Shown: piece by piece, positions 9,987 through 18,666 of the stretch
How the letters are laid out: each line of letters starts with the position of its first letter
How positions within the stretch are numbered: position 1 is the stretch's first letter
Source of the DNA: Rhodovarius lipocyclicus
GTDB lineage: Bacteria > Pseudomonadota > Alphaproteobacteria > Acetobacterales > Acetobacteraceae
NCBI RefSeq assembly: GCF_009900765.1
Contig: NZ_JAAABL010000008.1
Span: 1-64,000, forward strand
Reading direction: 5' to 3'
DNA: 64,000 nucleotides
Notes under the pieces: model-generated
The model's database searches: none
Told to the model about the DNA's origin: nothing
Seen by the model: the letters and a program-made list of their open reading frames with translations, nothing else
Program-made: the position numbers and the translations under genes

Positions 9987-10642
9987 CCCCCTGGGGCTGC
10001 CACCGGCAGCCCCCCTTGCCCGATCAGCCAGGCCAGGCGGTGGCGCAACGCCGCCCTGGCATGGGCCCGGGCCGCTTCTTCGGCCGCAGCCTGGTCCCGC
10101 CGGGCCAGGGCGGCCACCAGCGCCTGATGCTCCGCATGGGCCTGCTCCGCCCGCCCGCCCTGGGTGAGCAGTGATGGCAGCAGCGCCATGGTGGCGCCCA
10201 GCTGCTCCAGCGATTTCAGCAGATAGCGGTTGTGCGCGGCCAGATACATCAGCCCATGCAGGCGCTGGTTGATGGCGGCCAGGCGGGGTGCGTCGCTGAA
10301 GGCCGCGGGTTCGTCCGCCACCACCTCCTCCATCGCCGCCAGCTCCGTCACGCTGGCGTGCTGGGCGGCCAGGCGCGCGGCGGCACCTTCCAGGATCTCG
10401 CGCATCACATACAGTTCGACCACGCCCGAATGGTCGGGCCGGGTCACGGCCAGGGCGCCGCCCTCGCGGTTCAGCAGCCCCTCGGCCTCCAGCCGCGCGA
10501 TGGCGCGGCGGATCGGCGTGCGGGAGACGCCGAACCGCCCGGCCAGCTCGGTCTCCGTCAGGCGCAGCCCGGGGCTGAGGCTGCCGCTGGCGAGGGCCGC
10601 GCGCAGCAGCGTGTAGGTCTGTTCGGCGAGATCGGAGCTCAT
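9983..10642 (-). CDS. GntR-family (FadR/FCD type) regulator of the tcu locus
   Basis: A 219-residue regulator. Residues 1-65 form a GntR winged helix-turn-helix ([23 protein letters not shown]), and the rest is an all-helical FCD ligand domain with expected polar positions ('[15 protein letters not shown]', '[18 protein letters not shown]'). Start at MSSDLAEQ is preferred over an upstream ATG at 10678, because that extension would run through the operator-like repeats. It is divergent from tcuA and convergent with the symporter gene, so it probably represses both directions until the substrate or an oxidised product binds. In Salmonella the tcu regulator is LysR-type, so the family differs here. 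Confidence 0.82.
   Translation of the reverse strand: MSSDLAEQTYTLLRAALASGSLSPGLRLTETELAGRFGVSRTPIRRAIARLEAEGLLNREGGALAVTRPDHSGVVELYVMREILEGAAARLAAQHASVTELAAMEEVVADEPAAFSDAPRLAAINQRLHGLMYLAAHNRYLLKSLEQLGATMALLPSLLTQGGRAEQAHAEHQALVAALARRDQAAAEEAARAHARAALRHRLAWLIGQGGLPVAAPGG
9993..10013. terminator. Hairpin between convergent genes
   Basis: A perfect 9-bp stem (GGGGCTGCC / GGCAGCCCC, loop ACC) lies just past the symporter stop and inside the 3' end of the GntR gene. It could terminate transcription of the symporter; there is no T-tract, so the role is uncertain. Confidence 0.4.
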
Positions 10643-10669
10643 GGGCGCCTTTTCGCATCTGGACAGGGC

Positions 10670-10689
10670 TGGATACAAGTGGATACAAA
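10670..10689. promoter_or_regulatory. Direct-repeat operator between GntR regulator and tcuA
   Basis: Two copies of TGGATACAA in direct repeat, exactly 10 bases apart (10670 and 10680), lie between the divergent regulator (start 10642) and tcuA (start 10696). One helical turn spacing places both on the same DNA face. GntR/FadR regulators often bind sites built on GTATAC-like cores, so this is the likely operator. Confidence 0.5.
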
Positions 10690-10695
10690 AGCCCC

Positions 10696-12093
10696 ATGCC
10701 CGACTTCGACAAACTCTGGGATGTGCTGGTGGTGGGCGGCGGCAATGCCGCGCTCTGCGCCGCCATCACCGCCCGCCGCGCCGGTGCCTCCGTGATCGTG
10801 GCGGAGCACGCGCCCAAGCACATGCGCGGCGGCAATTCCCGCCACACCCGCAATGTGCGATCCCTGCATCCGGCCCCCACCGATGTGCTGACGGAATCCT
10901 ATCTGGAGGACGAGTACTGGGACGACCTGCTGCGCGTGACCAAGGGCCGCACGGATGAGCACCTGGCCCGCACCTGCATCCGCGCCAGCCAGCACGCGCC
11001 CGATTTCCTGAAGAGCTGCGGCGTGGTGTTCCAGCCCAGCCTGTCGGGCACGCTGTCGCTCAGCCGCACCAACGCCTTCTTCCTGGGCGGCGGCAAGGCG
11101 CTGGTGAACGCGCTGTACCGCACGGCCGAGGCGCTGGGCATCGAGCTGCTCTATGACGCGGAGGTGCAGCACATCGCCATGGAAGGCGGCCACGCCACCG
11201 AGGCGATCGTGAACCACAAGGGCTTCCCGCAGCGGGTGCGGTTCAAGGCGGTGATCGCGGCCTCGGGCGGGTTCCAGGCCAACCGGGAATGGCTGCGCCA
11301 GTACTGGGGCGACGCCGCCGACAATTTCCAGATCCGCGGCACCCCCTATGCCCAGGGCAAGGTGCTGAAGGACCTGCTGGCGCAGGGCGTGCAGGAGGTG
11401 GGCGACCCCACCCAGTTCCACGCCGTCGCCAACGACGCCCGCGCCCCCATGGAGGATGGCGGCCTGGCCATGCGGCTGGACTGCGTGCCGTTCTCCGTCG
11501 TGGTGAACGAGAATGTCGAGCGCTTCTACGATGAGGGCGAGGATACCTGGCCCAAGCGCTATGCCATCTGGGGCCGGCTGATCGCGCAGCAGCCCAACCA
11601 GCGCGCCTTCGCCATTTCGGACGTAAAGGCGATCAACGACTACCTGCCCAGCGTGTTCCCGCCCATCCGCGCCAATACCATCGGCGAGCTGGCGCGGGAG
11701 CTGGGGCTGGATGCGGAGAAGCTGATCCGGGTGGTGGCCGACTACAACGCCGCCGTGCGCCCCGGCACCTTCAACGGCCAGAAGCTGGACGATTGCTCCA
11801 CCGAGGGGCTGACGCCGCCGAAATCCCACTGGGCACGGCTGATCGACACGCCGCCCTTCCACGCGCATCCGCTGCGCCCGGGCATCACCTTCACCTTCCT
11901 GTCGGTGAAGGTGAACGACCGCGCGCGGGTGGTGATGGCCGACGGCACGCTGGCCAGCAACCTGCTGGCCTGCGGCGAGATCATGTCCGGCAATATCCTG
12001 GGCCAGGGCTACCTGGCCGGCTTCGGCATGGCGATCGGCACCAGCTTCGGCCGCCTCGCCGGCGAGGAAGCCGCCAAAGCCGTGCTCAATTGA
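10696..12093 (+). CDS. tcuA: FAD-dependent tricarballylate dehydrogenase
   Basis: A 465-residue flavoprotein of the fumarate reductase/succinate dehydrogenase group. The N terminus 'DVLVVGGGNAALCAAITARRAG' is the dinucleotide (FAD) fold; 'HMRGGNSRHTRNVR' follows at the place where TcuA proteins have this signature. The C-terminal 'GEIMSGNILGQGYLAGFGMAIGTSFGRLAG' closes the FAD site. TcuA oxidises tricarballylate to cis-aconitate, feeding the citric acid cycle. It is followed 10 bases later by tcuB, its electron acceptor. The start is close to the operator repeats, giving a short leader. Confidence 0.85.
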   Translation: MPDFDKLWDVLVVGGGNAALCAAITARRAGASVIVAEHAPKHMRGGNSRHTRNVRSLHPAPTDVLTESYLEDEYWDDLLRVTKGRTDEHLARTCIRASQHAPDFLKSCGVVFQPSLSGTLSLSRTNAFFLGGGKALVNALYRTAEALGIELLYDAEVQHIAMEGGHATEAIVNHKGFPQRVRFKAVIAASGGFQANREWLRQYWGDAADNFQIRGTPYAQGKVLKDLLAQGVQEVGDPTQFHAVANDARAPMEDGGLAMRLDCVPFSVVVNENVERFYDEGEDTWPKRYAIWGRLIAQQPNQRAFAISDVKAINDYLPSVFPPIRANTIGELARELGLDAEKLIRVVADYNAAVRPGTFNGQKLDDCSTEGLTPPKSHWARLIDTPPFHAHPLRPGITFTFLSVKVNDRARVVMADGTLASNLLACGEIMSGNILGQGYLAGFGMAIGTSFGRLAGEEAAKAVLN

Positions 12094-12103
12094 GGGCCAT
12101 CCG

Positions 12104-13201
12104 ATGAACGTCGAGACCGAAGCCACCGCCGATGCCCGGCGGCAGATGGCCATCTGCAACGCCTGCCGCTATTGCGAGAGCTATTGCGCGGTGTTCCCGG
12201 CCATGTCGATGCGCCGCGATTTCTCGCTGGGCGACATCACGCACCTGGCCAACCTCTGCCATGGCTGCAAGGGCTGCTACCACGCCTGCCAATACGCGCC
12301 GCCGCATGCCTTCGGCGTGAACATCCCCGCGACCTTCGCCGAGGTGCGGCAGGAAAGCTATGCCGCCTATGCCTGGCCCGAGGGCGCGGGCCAGTTCTTC
12401 CAGAAGAACGGCACGCTGGTGACGGCGGCGGCCGTGATCGGCGCCACGCTGGCGCTGCTGCTGTCGGTGCTGCTGGTCGATCCCGCCGTGCTGACCACGG
12501 CGCAGCGCGGGGCCGGTGCCTTCTTCCGCGTGGTGCCGCACGGGCTGATGATCACGCTGGGCTTCGGCACCTTCGGCTGGGCGATCCTGGCCATGACCAT
12601 GGGCGGTATCCGCTACTGGCGCGGCACCGGGGCGGGGGCCTCGGCGCCTGGCCCCTATGCCGCGGCGGTGGCGGCGCATGACATCGCCACGATGCGCAAC
12701 CTCGGCGGTGGCGGCCATGGCTGCAATGACGAGGATGACAGCTTCTCGATGCAAAAGCGCTGGTTCCACCAGGCGCTGTTCGGCGGCTTCATGCTGTGCT
12801 TCGCGGCCACCTGCGTGGGCACCATCTATCACTACTTCCTCGGCTGGCGCTCGCCGCACGCCTTCCTCAGCTTGCCGGTGCAGCTGGGCTTCTGGGGCGG
12901 GGTGTTCATGTGCATCGGCAGCATCGGCCTGACGCGGCTGAAGATCATCACCGACCCGGTGCCGGTGGCGAAGAAGCTGCTGGGGGGCGAGTTCGCCATG
13001 CTCGGCCTGCTGTTCCTGATCGCCGCCACCGGCCTGCTGCTGCTGGGCCTGCGGCATACCGGGGCGATGGGGCCGCTGCTGGCGCTGCATCTGGGGCTGG
13101 TGTTCAGCTTCTTCCTCGTCATGCCCTACAGCAAGATGGTGCATGGGGTGTATCGCGGGCTGGCCCTGCTGCGGCACGCGGCGGAGAAGCGGAAAGGGTA
13201 G
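12104..13201 (+). CDS. tcuB: Tricarballylate utilisation membrane Fe-S/haem protein
   Basis: A 365-residue protein. Two ferredoxin-like cysteine clusters are complete: C18-C21-C24-C28 and C52-C55-C58-C62, each able to hold a [4Fe-4S] centre. The remainder has about six hydrophobic segments with several histidines suited to bind haem ('HGLMITLGFGTFGWAILAM', 'YHYFLGW', 'LALHLGLVFSFFLVMPYSKMVHGVYR'). TcuB re-oxidises the FADH2 of TcuA and passes electrons to the quinone pool. Same operon as tcuA. A GC-rich hairpin follows the stop. Confidence 0.86.
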   Translation: MNVETEATADARRQMAICNACRYCESYCAVFPAMSMRRDFSLGDITHLANLCHGCKGCYHACQYAPPHAFGVNIPATFAEVRQESYAAYAWPEGAGQFFQKNGTLVTAAAVIGATLALLLSVLLVDPAVLTTAQRGAGAFFRVVPHGLMITLGFGTFGWAILAMTMGGIRYWRGTGAGASAPGPYAAAVAAHDIATMRNLGGGGHGCNDEDDSFSMQKRWFHQALFGGFMLCFAATCVGTIYHYFLGWRSPHAFLSLPVQLGFWGGVFMCIGSIGLTRLKIITDPVPVAKKLLGGEFAMLGLLFLIAATGLLLLGLRHTGAMGPLLALHLGLVFSFFLVMPYSKMVHGVYRGLALLRHAAEKRKG

Positions 13202-13207
13202 CAAGGC

Positions 13208-13226
13208 GAGGGGGCGCCGCCCCCTC
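13208..13226 (+). terminator. GC hairpin after tcuB
   Basis: Perfect 8-bp stem GAGGGGGC / GCCCCCTC with loop GCC, 7 bases after the tcuB stop. There is no U-tract. Similar GGGGGC-GCCCCC hairpins occur at 15640-15895, so it may be a member of the same intergenic repeat class that doubles as a terminator. Confidence 0.4.
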
Positions 13227-13281
13227 GATCACACCCTTCGCCCGGCGTAGAATGCCCTCAACGCATTGAGAGGCATCGAGC

Positions 13282-14415
13282 ATGACGGACATCGCCATCG
13301 GCACCAGCGAGGAATTGCTGGAGGAACTGCGCGGCTGGGTCGAGATGGAGACCCCCAGCACGGACGCCGCCGCGGTGAACCGCCTGCTGGACAAGGCCGA
13401 GGCCGGGCTGCGCGCCGCGGGCGCCACCATCGAGCGCATCCCCGGCCGCGACGGCTTCGGCGACACGCTGATCGCGCGCACCAACACCGGCAGCGGCAAT
13501 GCGCCGGTGGTGGTCTCGGGCCATGTGGACACGGTGTGGGACATCGGCCACCTAGCCACCGACATGCCCTTCCGCGTCGAGGGCGACCGCGCCTATGGCC
13601 CCGGCATCTACGACATGAAGGCCGGCAGCTTCCTGGCCTTCAACGCCGTGCGCGCCATCCTGACGCAGAAGATCCCGACCAACCGCCCCATCACCCTGCT
13701 GCTGACCCCGGATGAGGAGGTGGGCAGCCCCACCAGCCGCGCGCCCATCGAGGCCGAGGCCGCCCATGCCGCCGCCGTGCTGATCCCCGAGCCCGCCGGC
13801 GGGCCCAATGGCTGCGCCGTGACCGCGCGCAAGGGCACCGGCCGCTTCACCATCAAGGTGCAGGGCCGCAGCGCCCATGCCGGCGGCAACTGGACCGAGG
13901 GCCGCAGCGCCACCGTGGCGCTGGCCAAGCTGATCCTGCAGGTGCACGCCATGACCGACCTGGAACGCGGCGTGACCACCAATGTGGCGCCGATCTGGGG
14001 CGGCACGCGCGCCAATGTGGTGGCGCCGGAGGCCGGCTGCCATGTGGACCTGCGCGTGGCCGCCCCCGAGGACGGCGCGATCTTCGCCCAGAAGATCAAG
14101 GACCTCGCCTATGAGGAGGACGGCATCGTGGTGACGGTGACCGGCCAGATGAACCGCCCGCCCATGGCCGAGAGCCCCGAGGGCCTGCGCGTGTACGAGG
14201 CGGCGAAGGCCATCGCCGCCAGGCACGGCTATGACCTGCCGAAGCAGTATCGCGGCGGCGGCTCGGACGGCAATTTCACCGCCGCGATGGGCATCCCGAC
14301 GCTGGATGGGCTGGGCTGTTCCGGCCATGGCGCGCATGCGCCGGAGGAGCATATCCGGTGGAAGGAGCTCTCCCAGCGCGGCAAGACGCTGGCGGACCTG
14401 CTGCGCACGCTGTGA
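13282..14415 (+). CDS. M20-family metallopeptidase (carboxypeptidase G2-like)
   Basis: A 377-residue di-zinc hydrolase. The ligands are all visible: H81 and D83 in 'SGHVDTVWD', bridging D111 in 'GIYDMKAG', E145/E146 in 'TPDEEVGS', E170 and a C-terminal His in 'CSGHGAHAPEEH'. The lid domain is marked by 'GRSAHAGGNWTEGRSA'. The motif spacing matches glutamate carboxypeptidase/CPG2-type enzymes, which cleave C-terminal acidic residues or N-acyl amino acids. No signal peptide, so it is probably cytoplasmic. It shares GTGA with the next gene. The natural substrate cannot be told. Confidence 0.8.
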   Translation: MTDIAIGTSEELLEELRGWVEMETPSTDAAAVNRLLDKAEAGLRAAGATIERIPGRDGFGDTLIARTNTGSGNAPVVVSGHVDTVWDIGHLATDMPFRVEGDRAYGPGIYDMKAGSFLAFNAVRAILTQKIPTNRPITLLLTPDEEVGSPTSRAPIEAEAAHAAAVLIPEPAGGPNGCAVTARKGTGRFTIKVQGRSAHAGGNWTEGRSATVALAKLILQVHAMTDLERGVTTNVAPIWGGTRANVVAPEAGCHVDLRVAAPEDGAIFAQKIKDLAYEEDGIVVTVTGQMNRPPMAESPEGLRVYEAAKAIAARHGYDLPKQYRGGGSDGNFTAAMGIPTLDGLGCSGHGAHAPEEHIRWKELSQRGKTLADLLRTL

Positions 14416-15635
14416 TCCGGCGCGCCGTCCTCGCGGCGCTGCTGCTGGCGTCCCCCAGCTGGGCCCAGCCCCCATCCCAACCCTTGGGCCATGGCGGGCC
14501 GGTGCGGGCGCTGGCGGTGGGGCCGCTGGGTGCGGCCAGCGGCGGGCTGGACCAGGCCGTGATCTTCTGGGCGCCGGATGGCACGGCGCGCCTGGCCGCG
14601 CGCTGGCACCGGGGCGCGGTGGAGGCGATGCTGGCCATCCCCGGCGCCGGTTTCGCCAGCGCCGGAGAGGACGGCCGCATCGCCCTGTGGCCCCCCATCG
14701 GCGCGCCGGCGCCCGATGCGGTGCTGGAGGGGCATGAAGGCCCCGTGACGGCCCTGGCCAGCGCCGGGGTGGTGATCGCCTCGGGCGGGTTCGACGGCAC
14801 GGTGCGGATCTGGCGCGCCCCGGGCGATGCCGATGTGCTGCGCGGCCATCAGGGGCCGGTTTCCGCGTTGGTCTTCGGCCCGCGCGGCCTGGTCAGCGGC
14901 GGGCAGGATGGCACGCTGCGCCTGTGGCCCTCGGGCGAGGTGCTGGCCGAATTCGGCCTGCCGGTGACCGCGCTGGCCGCTCTGCCGGAGGGCGTGGCCG
15001 CGGGCGGCGCCGATGGCGTGGTGCGCCTGCTGGAACCCGGCGGCACGCGCGAACTCGCGATCGGCCAGCGCCCCATCGTGGCCTTGGCCGTGCGGGCCGG
15101 CCTGCTGGCGGCCAGCGGCGTGGGCGGCGACGTGGCGCTATGGGAATGGGCCCCCGGCCGCCTGCTGCGCGTGCTGGAGGGGCCGGGCCTGCCGGTCTGG
15201 TCGCTGGGCTTCGCCCCGGATGGCACTTTGTGGACCGGGGGCGCCGATGCCGTGCTGCGGCGCTGGAACCCGCTGACCGGCCGCCCCGTTTCGGAAACCC
15301 CCGCCGCCGCGCCCTTGCCCCCGGGGCTGGACCCGGAGGGCGCGCGGGTGTGGCGCGCCTGCCAGGCGTGCCACGCGCTGCGGGCCGACGCGCCGCCGAT
15401 GGCGGGCCCGCATCTGCGGGGGCTGTTCGGCCGGCGCATGGGCAGCGTGCCCGGCTATGCCTACTCCGAGCGCCTGGCGCAGGGGGACATCACCTGGAAC
15501 GAGGCGACGGTGGCCGAACTGTTCACCCAGGGCCCGGACGTGTTCACGCCCGGCACCCGCATGCCGGTGCAGCGGCTGAACGACCCGGCCGAGATGGCCG
15601 CGCTGCTGCGCTTTCTGCGTGAGGCGACGCGCTGA
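14412..15635 (+). CDS. Periplasmic WD40-repeat protein with C-terminal cytochrome c domain
   Basis: A 407-residue protein starting with GTG that overlaps the previous stop. Residues 1-18 are a signal peptide (VIRRAVLAALLLASPSWA). Residues 22-295 contain about seven WD40-like blades (for example 'LEGHEGPVTALASAGVVIASGGFDGTVRIW', repeated as 'LRGHQGPVSALV...SGGQDGTLRLW'). Residues 305-405 are a class I cytochrome c: haem-binding CQACH at 317-321, 'GPHLRGLFGRRMGSVPGYAYS', and the axial Met384 in 'GTRMPVQRL'. This fusion is known from scattered proteobacterial 'cytochrome c-WD40' proteins without an agreed role. It is presumably an electron carrier held on a beta-propeller scaffold. Linkage to the cytoplasmic peptidase gene is hard to explain. 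Confidence 0.8.
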   Translation: MIRRAVLAALLLASPSWAQPPSQPLGHGGPVRALAVGPLGAASGGLDQAVIFWAPDGTARLAARWHRGAVEAMLAIPGAGFASAGEDGRIALWPPIGAPAPDAVLEGHEGPVTALASAGVVIASGGFDGTVRIWRAPGDADVLRGHQGPVSALVFGPRGLVSGGQDGTLRLWPSGEVLAEFGLPVTALAALPEGVAAGGADGVVRLLEPGGTRELAIGQRPIVALAVRAGLLAASGVGGDVALWEWAPGRLLRVLEGPGLPVWSLGFAPDGTLWTGGADAVLRRWNPLTGRPVSETPAAAPLPPGLDPEGARVWRACQACHALRADAPPMAGPHLRGLFGRRMGSVPGYAYSERLAQGDITWNEATVAELFTQGPDVFTPGTRMPVQRLNDPAEMAALLRFLREATR

Positions 15636-15916
15636 AGGCGGGGGCTTTGCCCCCGGAGCCCCCACCGAGGGGCTCTGCCCCTCGGCTCCCCGCCAAAGGC
15701 CGAAAGGCCCTTGGAACCCAGGAGTTTGGCGTTTCATCCTGGCAGGTGGGGCACCAATTTTATATTAAAAATCAATAGGAAGTGCGTTTCCAAGGCTTGG
15801 CGCCAAACTGCTCTAGGTCCAGGACCGAGCACGGTCCTGGCGGGGGTCCAGGGGGCGGCGCCCCCTGGTGGGGGTTCACGGGGGCGACGCCCCCGTTCGC
15901 TTCCCTCGGGCTTCCC
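15636..15916. repeat. Cluster of six GC-rich hairpins (REP-like) between convergent genes
   Basis: This gene-free stretch holds inverted repeats at 15639-15655, 15665-15685, 15693-15714 (one mismatch), 15819-15840, 15848-15868 and 15879-15895. Most are of the form GGGGGC-NNN-GCCCCC. An AT-rich island (about 15758-15778) separates the two groups of hairpins. It lies between two genes reading toward it, so it can act as a bidirectional terminator, and resembles the repeated hairpin elements scattered in Acetobacteraceae genomes. Confidence 0.65.
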
Positions 15917-16501
15917 TCACACAATCCCAGCCACATCCACCACGCAGGCGTGCCGGTCCGCCAGCGCTGCCAGCTCCGCCCGGTGCAGGTCCTCCGCCTT
16001 TACCACGCCGCCCGCCAGCGGCAGGTCGCGCGTGGCGCAAGCGTCGCCCGCCACGGTGATGCCGTGCCCCAGGTCCAGCGCCGCGCGCACGGTGGAGGAG
16101 ACGCAATTGTGCGTCATGAACCCCAGCACGATCAGCTTCGCGGGTTCCGCCTCCAGCAGCTCCGCCAGCGGCGTGCCGGAGAAGGCGTTGGGGCGCGGCT
16201 TTTCCACCACCGCCTCGCCGGGGGCGGGTTCCAGCCCGGCGATGAAGGCGCCGCGATGCGCCGCGCGGTCGAAGGGCCCGCCCGGCCCGCCTTTGTGCGC
16301 CACATGGACGATGCGCGCCCCGGCGGCGCGGGCGGCGGCCAGCAGGGTCTTGGCGCGTTCCACCGCCTGCGCCGCGCCGGTCAGGGCCAGCGGGCCTTCC
16401 AGATATTCGTTCTGGTAGTCGATCAGGATCAGGCTCGCCTCGGCCAGGGGCGGCGGGGTGGGGATTCGGCCGGCGAGTTCGAACAGGGTGAAGGCTGGCA
16501 T
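15917..16501 (-). CDS. Isochorismatase-family cysteine hydrolase
   Basis: A 194-residue enzyme with the isochorismatase/nicotinamidase fold. The catalytic triad is intact: Asp28 in 'LILIDYQNEYL', Lys101 in 'VVEKPRPNAFSGT', and Cys133 in 'MTHNCVSSTVRAA' (preceded by the expected cis-peptide region). Such enzymes hydrolyse amides, carbamates or vinyl ethers. Start at MPAFTLFEL was chosen; the open frame upstream belongs to the shadow of the divergent regulator. The LysR gene 78 bases away on the other strand probably controls it. The substrate is unknown; a ureidoacrylate or amide role would fit the other nitrogen-compound genes nearby. Confidence 0.8.
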   Translation of the reverse strand: MPAFTLFELAGRIPTPPPLAEASLILIDYQNEYLEGPLALTGAAQAVERAKTLLAAARAAGARIVHVAHKGGPGGPFDRAAHRGAFIAGLEPAPGEAVVEKPRPNAFSGTPLAELLEAEPAKLIVLGFMTHNCVSSTVRAALDLGHGITVAGDACATRDLPLAGGVVKAEDLHRAELAALADRHACVVDVAGIV

Positions 16502-16579
16502 GGGGTGCTCCTGTGTTGAGGCGCATCCTATGCTCTGCGAATTCGCCGCAGAATCGGCGATTTTTGGAGGGTATCCTGC

Positions 16580-17416
16580 ATGAACGCAGAAAGCTGGGCC
16601 GATCTGGAGCTGCTGGACCACATCCTGCGCGGCGGCAGCCTGAGTGCCGCCGCCCGCAGCCTGGGGGTGGACCAGACCACGGTCGCCCGCCGCCTGGCCG
16701 CGCTGGAACGCCGCTGCGGCATCGCCCTGCTGGAGCGCTCGGGCCATCGCCTGGCCCCCGCCCCGGCGCTGGAGGGCGTGCTGGGCCGGCTGCGCGCCAT
16801 GTCGGAGGAAGCGGCCATGGCCATGGCCGCGCTGCGCCGCGCGCAATCGGAACTGCGCGGCCATGTGCGGCTGACCAGCGTGGGTTTCGTGCTGGCGCGC
16901 ATCCTGGCCCCGGCGCTGGGCCGGCTGGCCGCCGCGCACCCCGGCATCACGCTGGAGATGGTAGCCGACGACCAGCCGCTGAGCTTCGCCCGGCGGGAGG
17001 CGGATATCGCCCTGCGCCTGGGCGACCGGGCGGAAGCGGAGGCACGGATCAGGCGGCTCGGCACGCTGCCCTTCGGCCTGTATCGCCCAGTGGGCGCGCC
17101 CGGGGACGGCCCGGTGGTGCGCTATACGGAGGGGCTGGCCCATCTGCCGGAGATGCTGGCGCTGGATGCCGCCTGCCCGGGTGCCAGGGTGGCGCTCGCC
17201 TGCGACCGGCTGGATGTGCTGGCCGAGGCCGCGCTGGCCAGCGGGGCAGGGGTGATGCTGCCCGAGATGATGGCAGCGAAGGACCCGCGCTTCCGCGCCA
17301 TGGGCGTCAGGGGGGAACGCCCGCTCTATCTGCTGCTGCACCCGGACCGTGCCCGGGTGCCCAGCGTGGCGCGCGTCGCGGAGTGGGTGGAGGCGGCCTA
17401 CGCCGCGGCCACGTAG
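16580..17416 (+). CDS. LysR-family transcriptional regulator
   Basis: A 278-residue LysR-type regulator. The N-terminal helix-turn-helix is '[35 protein letters not shown]', and '[34 protein letters not shown]' begins the periplasmic-binding-like co-inducer domain. It is somewhat shorter than the usual ~300 residues. It is divergent from the isochorismatase gene, the classical arrangement for a LysR activator and its target. Its 3' end overlaps the end of the convergent dadA by 19 bases. The inducer is unknown. Confidence 0.82.
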   Translation: MNAESWADLELLDHILRGGSLSAAARSLGVDQTTVARRLAALERRCGIALLERSGHRLAPAPALEGVLGRLRAMSEEAAMAMAALRRAQSELRGHVRLTSVGFVLARILAPALGRLAAAHPGITLEMVADDQPLSFARREADIALRLGDRAEAEARIRRLGTLPFGLYRPVGAPGDGPVVRYTEGLAHLPEMLALDAACPGARVALACDRLDVLAEAALASGAGVMLPEMMAAKDPRFRAMGVRGERPLYLLLHPDRARVPSVARVAEWVEAAYAAAT

Positions 17417-18660
17417 CGCTCCACAGACAGGTCGGCGCTGTCGATGCCCGGCGTCTTGCCGTCGATGATATCGGCCAGCAGCCGGCCGGAGCCGCAGGCC
17501 ATGGTCCAGCCCAGCGTGCCGTGGCCGGTGTTGGTGAACAGGTTTTTGATCGGCGTGTCGCCCACGATCGGCGTGCCGTCCGGCGTCATCGGGCGCAGCC
17601 CGGTCCAGAAGCTGGCGGCCGCGATGTCACCGCCATCGGGGAACAGGTCGCGCACGGAATATTCCAGCGTCTCCCGCCGGGGGCGGCGCAGCGTGTGGCT
17701 GAAGCCGGCCAGCTCCGCCGTGCCGCCCACGCGGATGCGGTCGCCGAGCCGGGTGATGGCGACCTTGTAGGTCTCGTCCATCACGGTGGAGACCGGCGCC
17801 GCGTCCGGGTTGGTGATCGGCACGGTGATGGAATAGCCCTTCACCGGATAGACCGGCAGGGTGATGCCCAGCGGGCGCACCAGCGCGGGCGAATAGCTGC
17901 CAAGGGCCAGCACATAACGGTCGGCCGTCAGCACGCCCTGGTCGGTGCGCACGCCGGTCATGGCGCCCGCTTCCGTCTCCAGGGCCTGGATGTTCACGCC
18001 GTAGCGGAACTTCACCCCGCGCTCGGCGCACAGGGCGGCCAGCCGCTGGGTGAAGATATGCGCGTCGCCGGTTTCGTCGCCCGGCAGGCGCAGCCCGCCC
18101 ACGAACTTCTCCTTCACCCGCGCCAGCGCGGGTTCGGAGGCGATGCAGCCCGCATTGTCCAGCACCTCGAACGGCACGCCATAGGCATCGAGCACCGCCG
18201 TGTCGTCGCCCACATGGTCCAGCTGCTGCTGGGTGCGGAACAGCTGCAGCGTGCCGCCCTCACGGTGGTCATAGGCGATGCCGGTCTCGGCGCGCAGCTC
18301 CTTCAGCATGTCGCGGGAGTATTCGGCCACGCGCACCATGCGGGATTTGTTGATGCGATAGGCGGCCTCGGTGCAATTGGACAGCATGCGCGCCAGCCAC
18401 CAGGCCAGCCGCCCCTCGGGGTTCGGCCAGATCACGAAGGGGCGGTGGCGCATCATCAGCCATTTCAGCGCCTTGAAGGGCACGCCCGGGCCCGCCCAGG
18501 GGGCGGAATAGCCGGGCGAGACCTGGCCCGCATTGGCGAAGCTGGTTTCCAGCCCCGCGCCCGGCTGGCGGTCCAGCACCTCCACCTCATGCCCCGCGCG
18601 GGAGAGATACCAGGCGGTGGTGGTGCCCACCACGCCGCTGCCGAGGATGAGGATCTTCAT
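17398..18660 (-). CDS. dadA: D-amino acid dehydrogenase small subunit
   Basis: A 420-residue FAD enzyme. The FAD-binding '[41 protein letters not shown]' at residues 4-44 is nearly the textbook DadA N terminus, and '[16 protein letters not shown]...[24 protein letters not shown]' is its C-terminal signature. It oxidises D-alanine and other D-amino acids to keto acids at the inner membrane, giving electrons to quinones. It lies 6 bases downstream of the alanine racemase gene, so L-alanine is converted to D-alanine and then to pyruvate. Length is normal for the family. Confidence 0.92.
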   Translation of the reverse strand: MKILILGSGVVGTTTAWYLSRAGHEVEVLDRQPGAGLETSFANAGQVSPGYSAPWAGPGVPFKALKWLMMRHRPFVIWPNPEGRLAWWLARMLSNCTEAAYRINKSRMVRVAEYSRDMLKELRAETGIAYDHREGGTLQLFRTQQQLDHVGDDTAVLDAYGVPFEVLDNAGCIASEPALARVKEKFVGGLRLPGDETGDAHIFTQRLAALCAERGVKFRYGVNIQALETEAGAMTGVRTDQGVLTADRYVLALGSYSPALVRPLGITLPVYPVKGYSITVPITNPDAAPVSTVMDETYKVAITRLGDRIRVGGTAELAGFSHTLRRPRRETLEYSVRDLFPDGGDIAAASFWTGLRPMTPDGTPIVGDTPIKNLFTNTGHGTLGWTMACGSGRLLADIIDGKTPGIDSADLSVERYVAAA

Positions 18661-18666
18661 GAGGGT

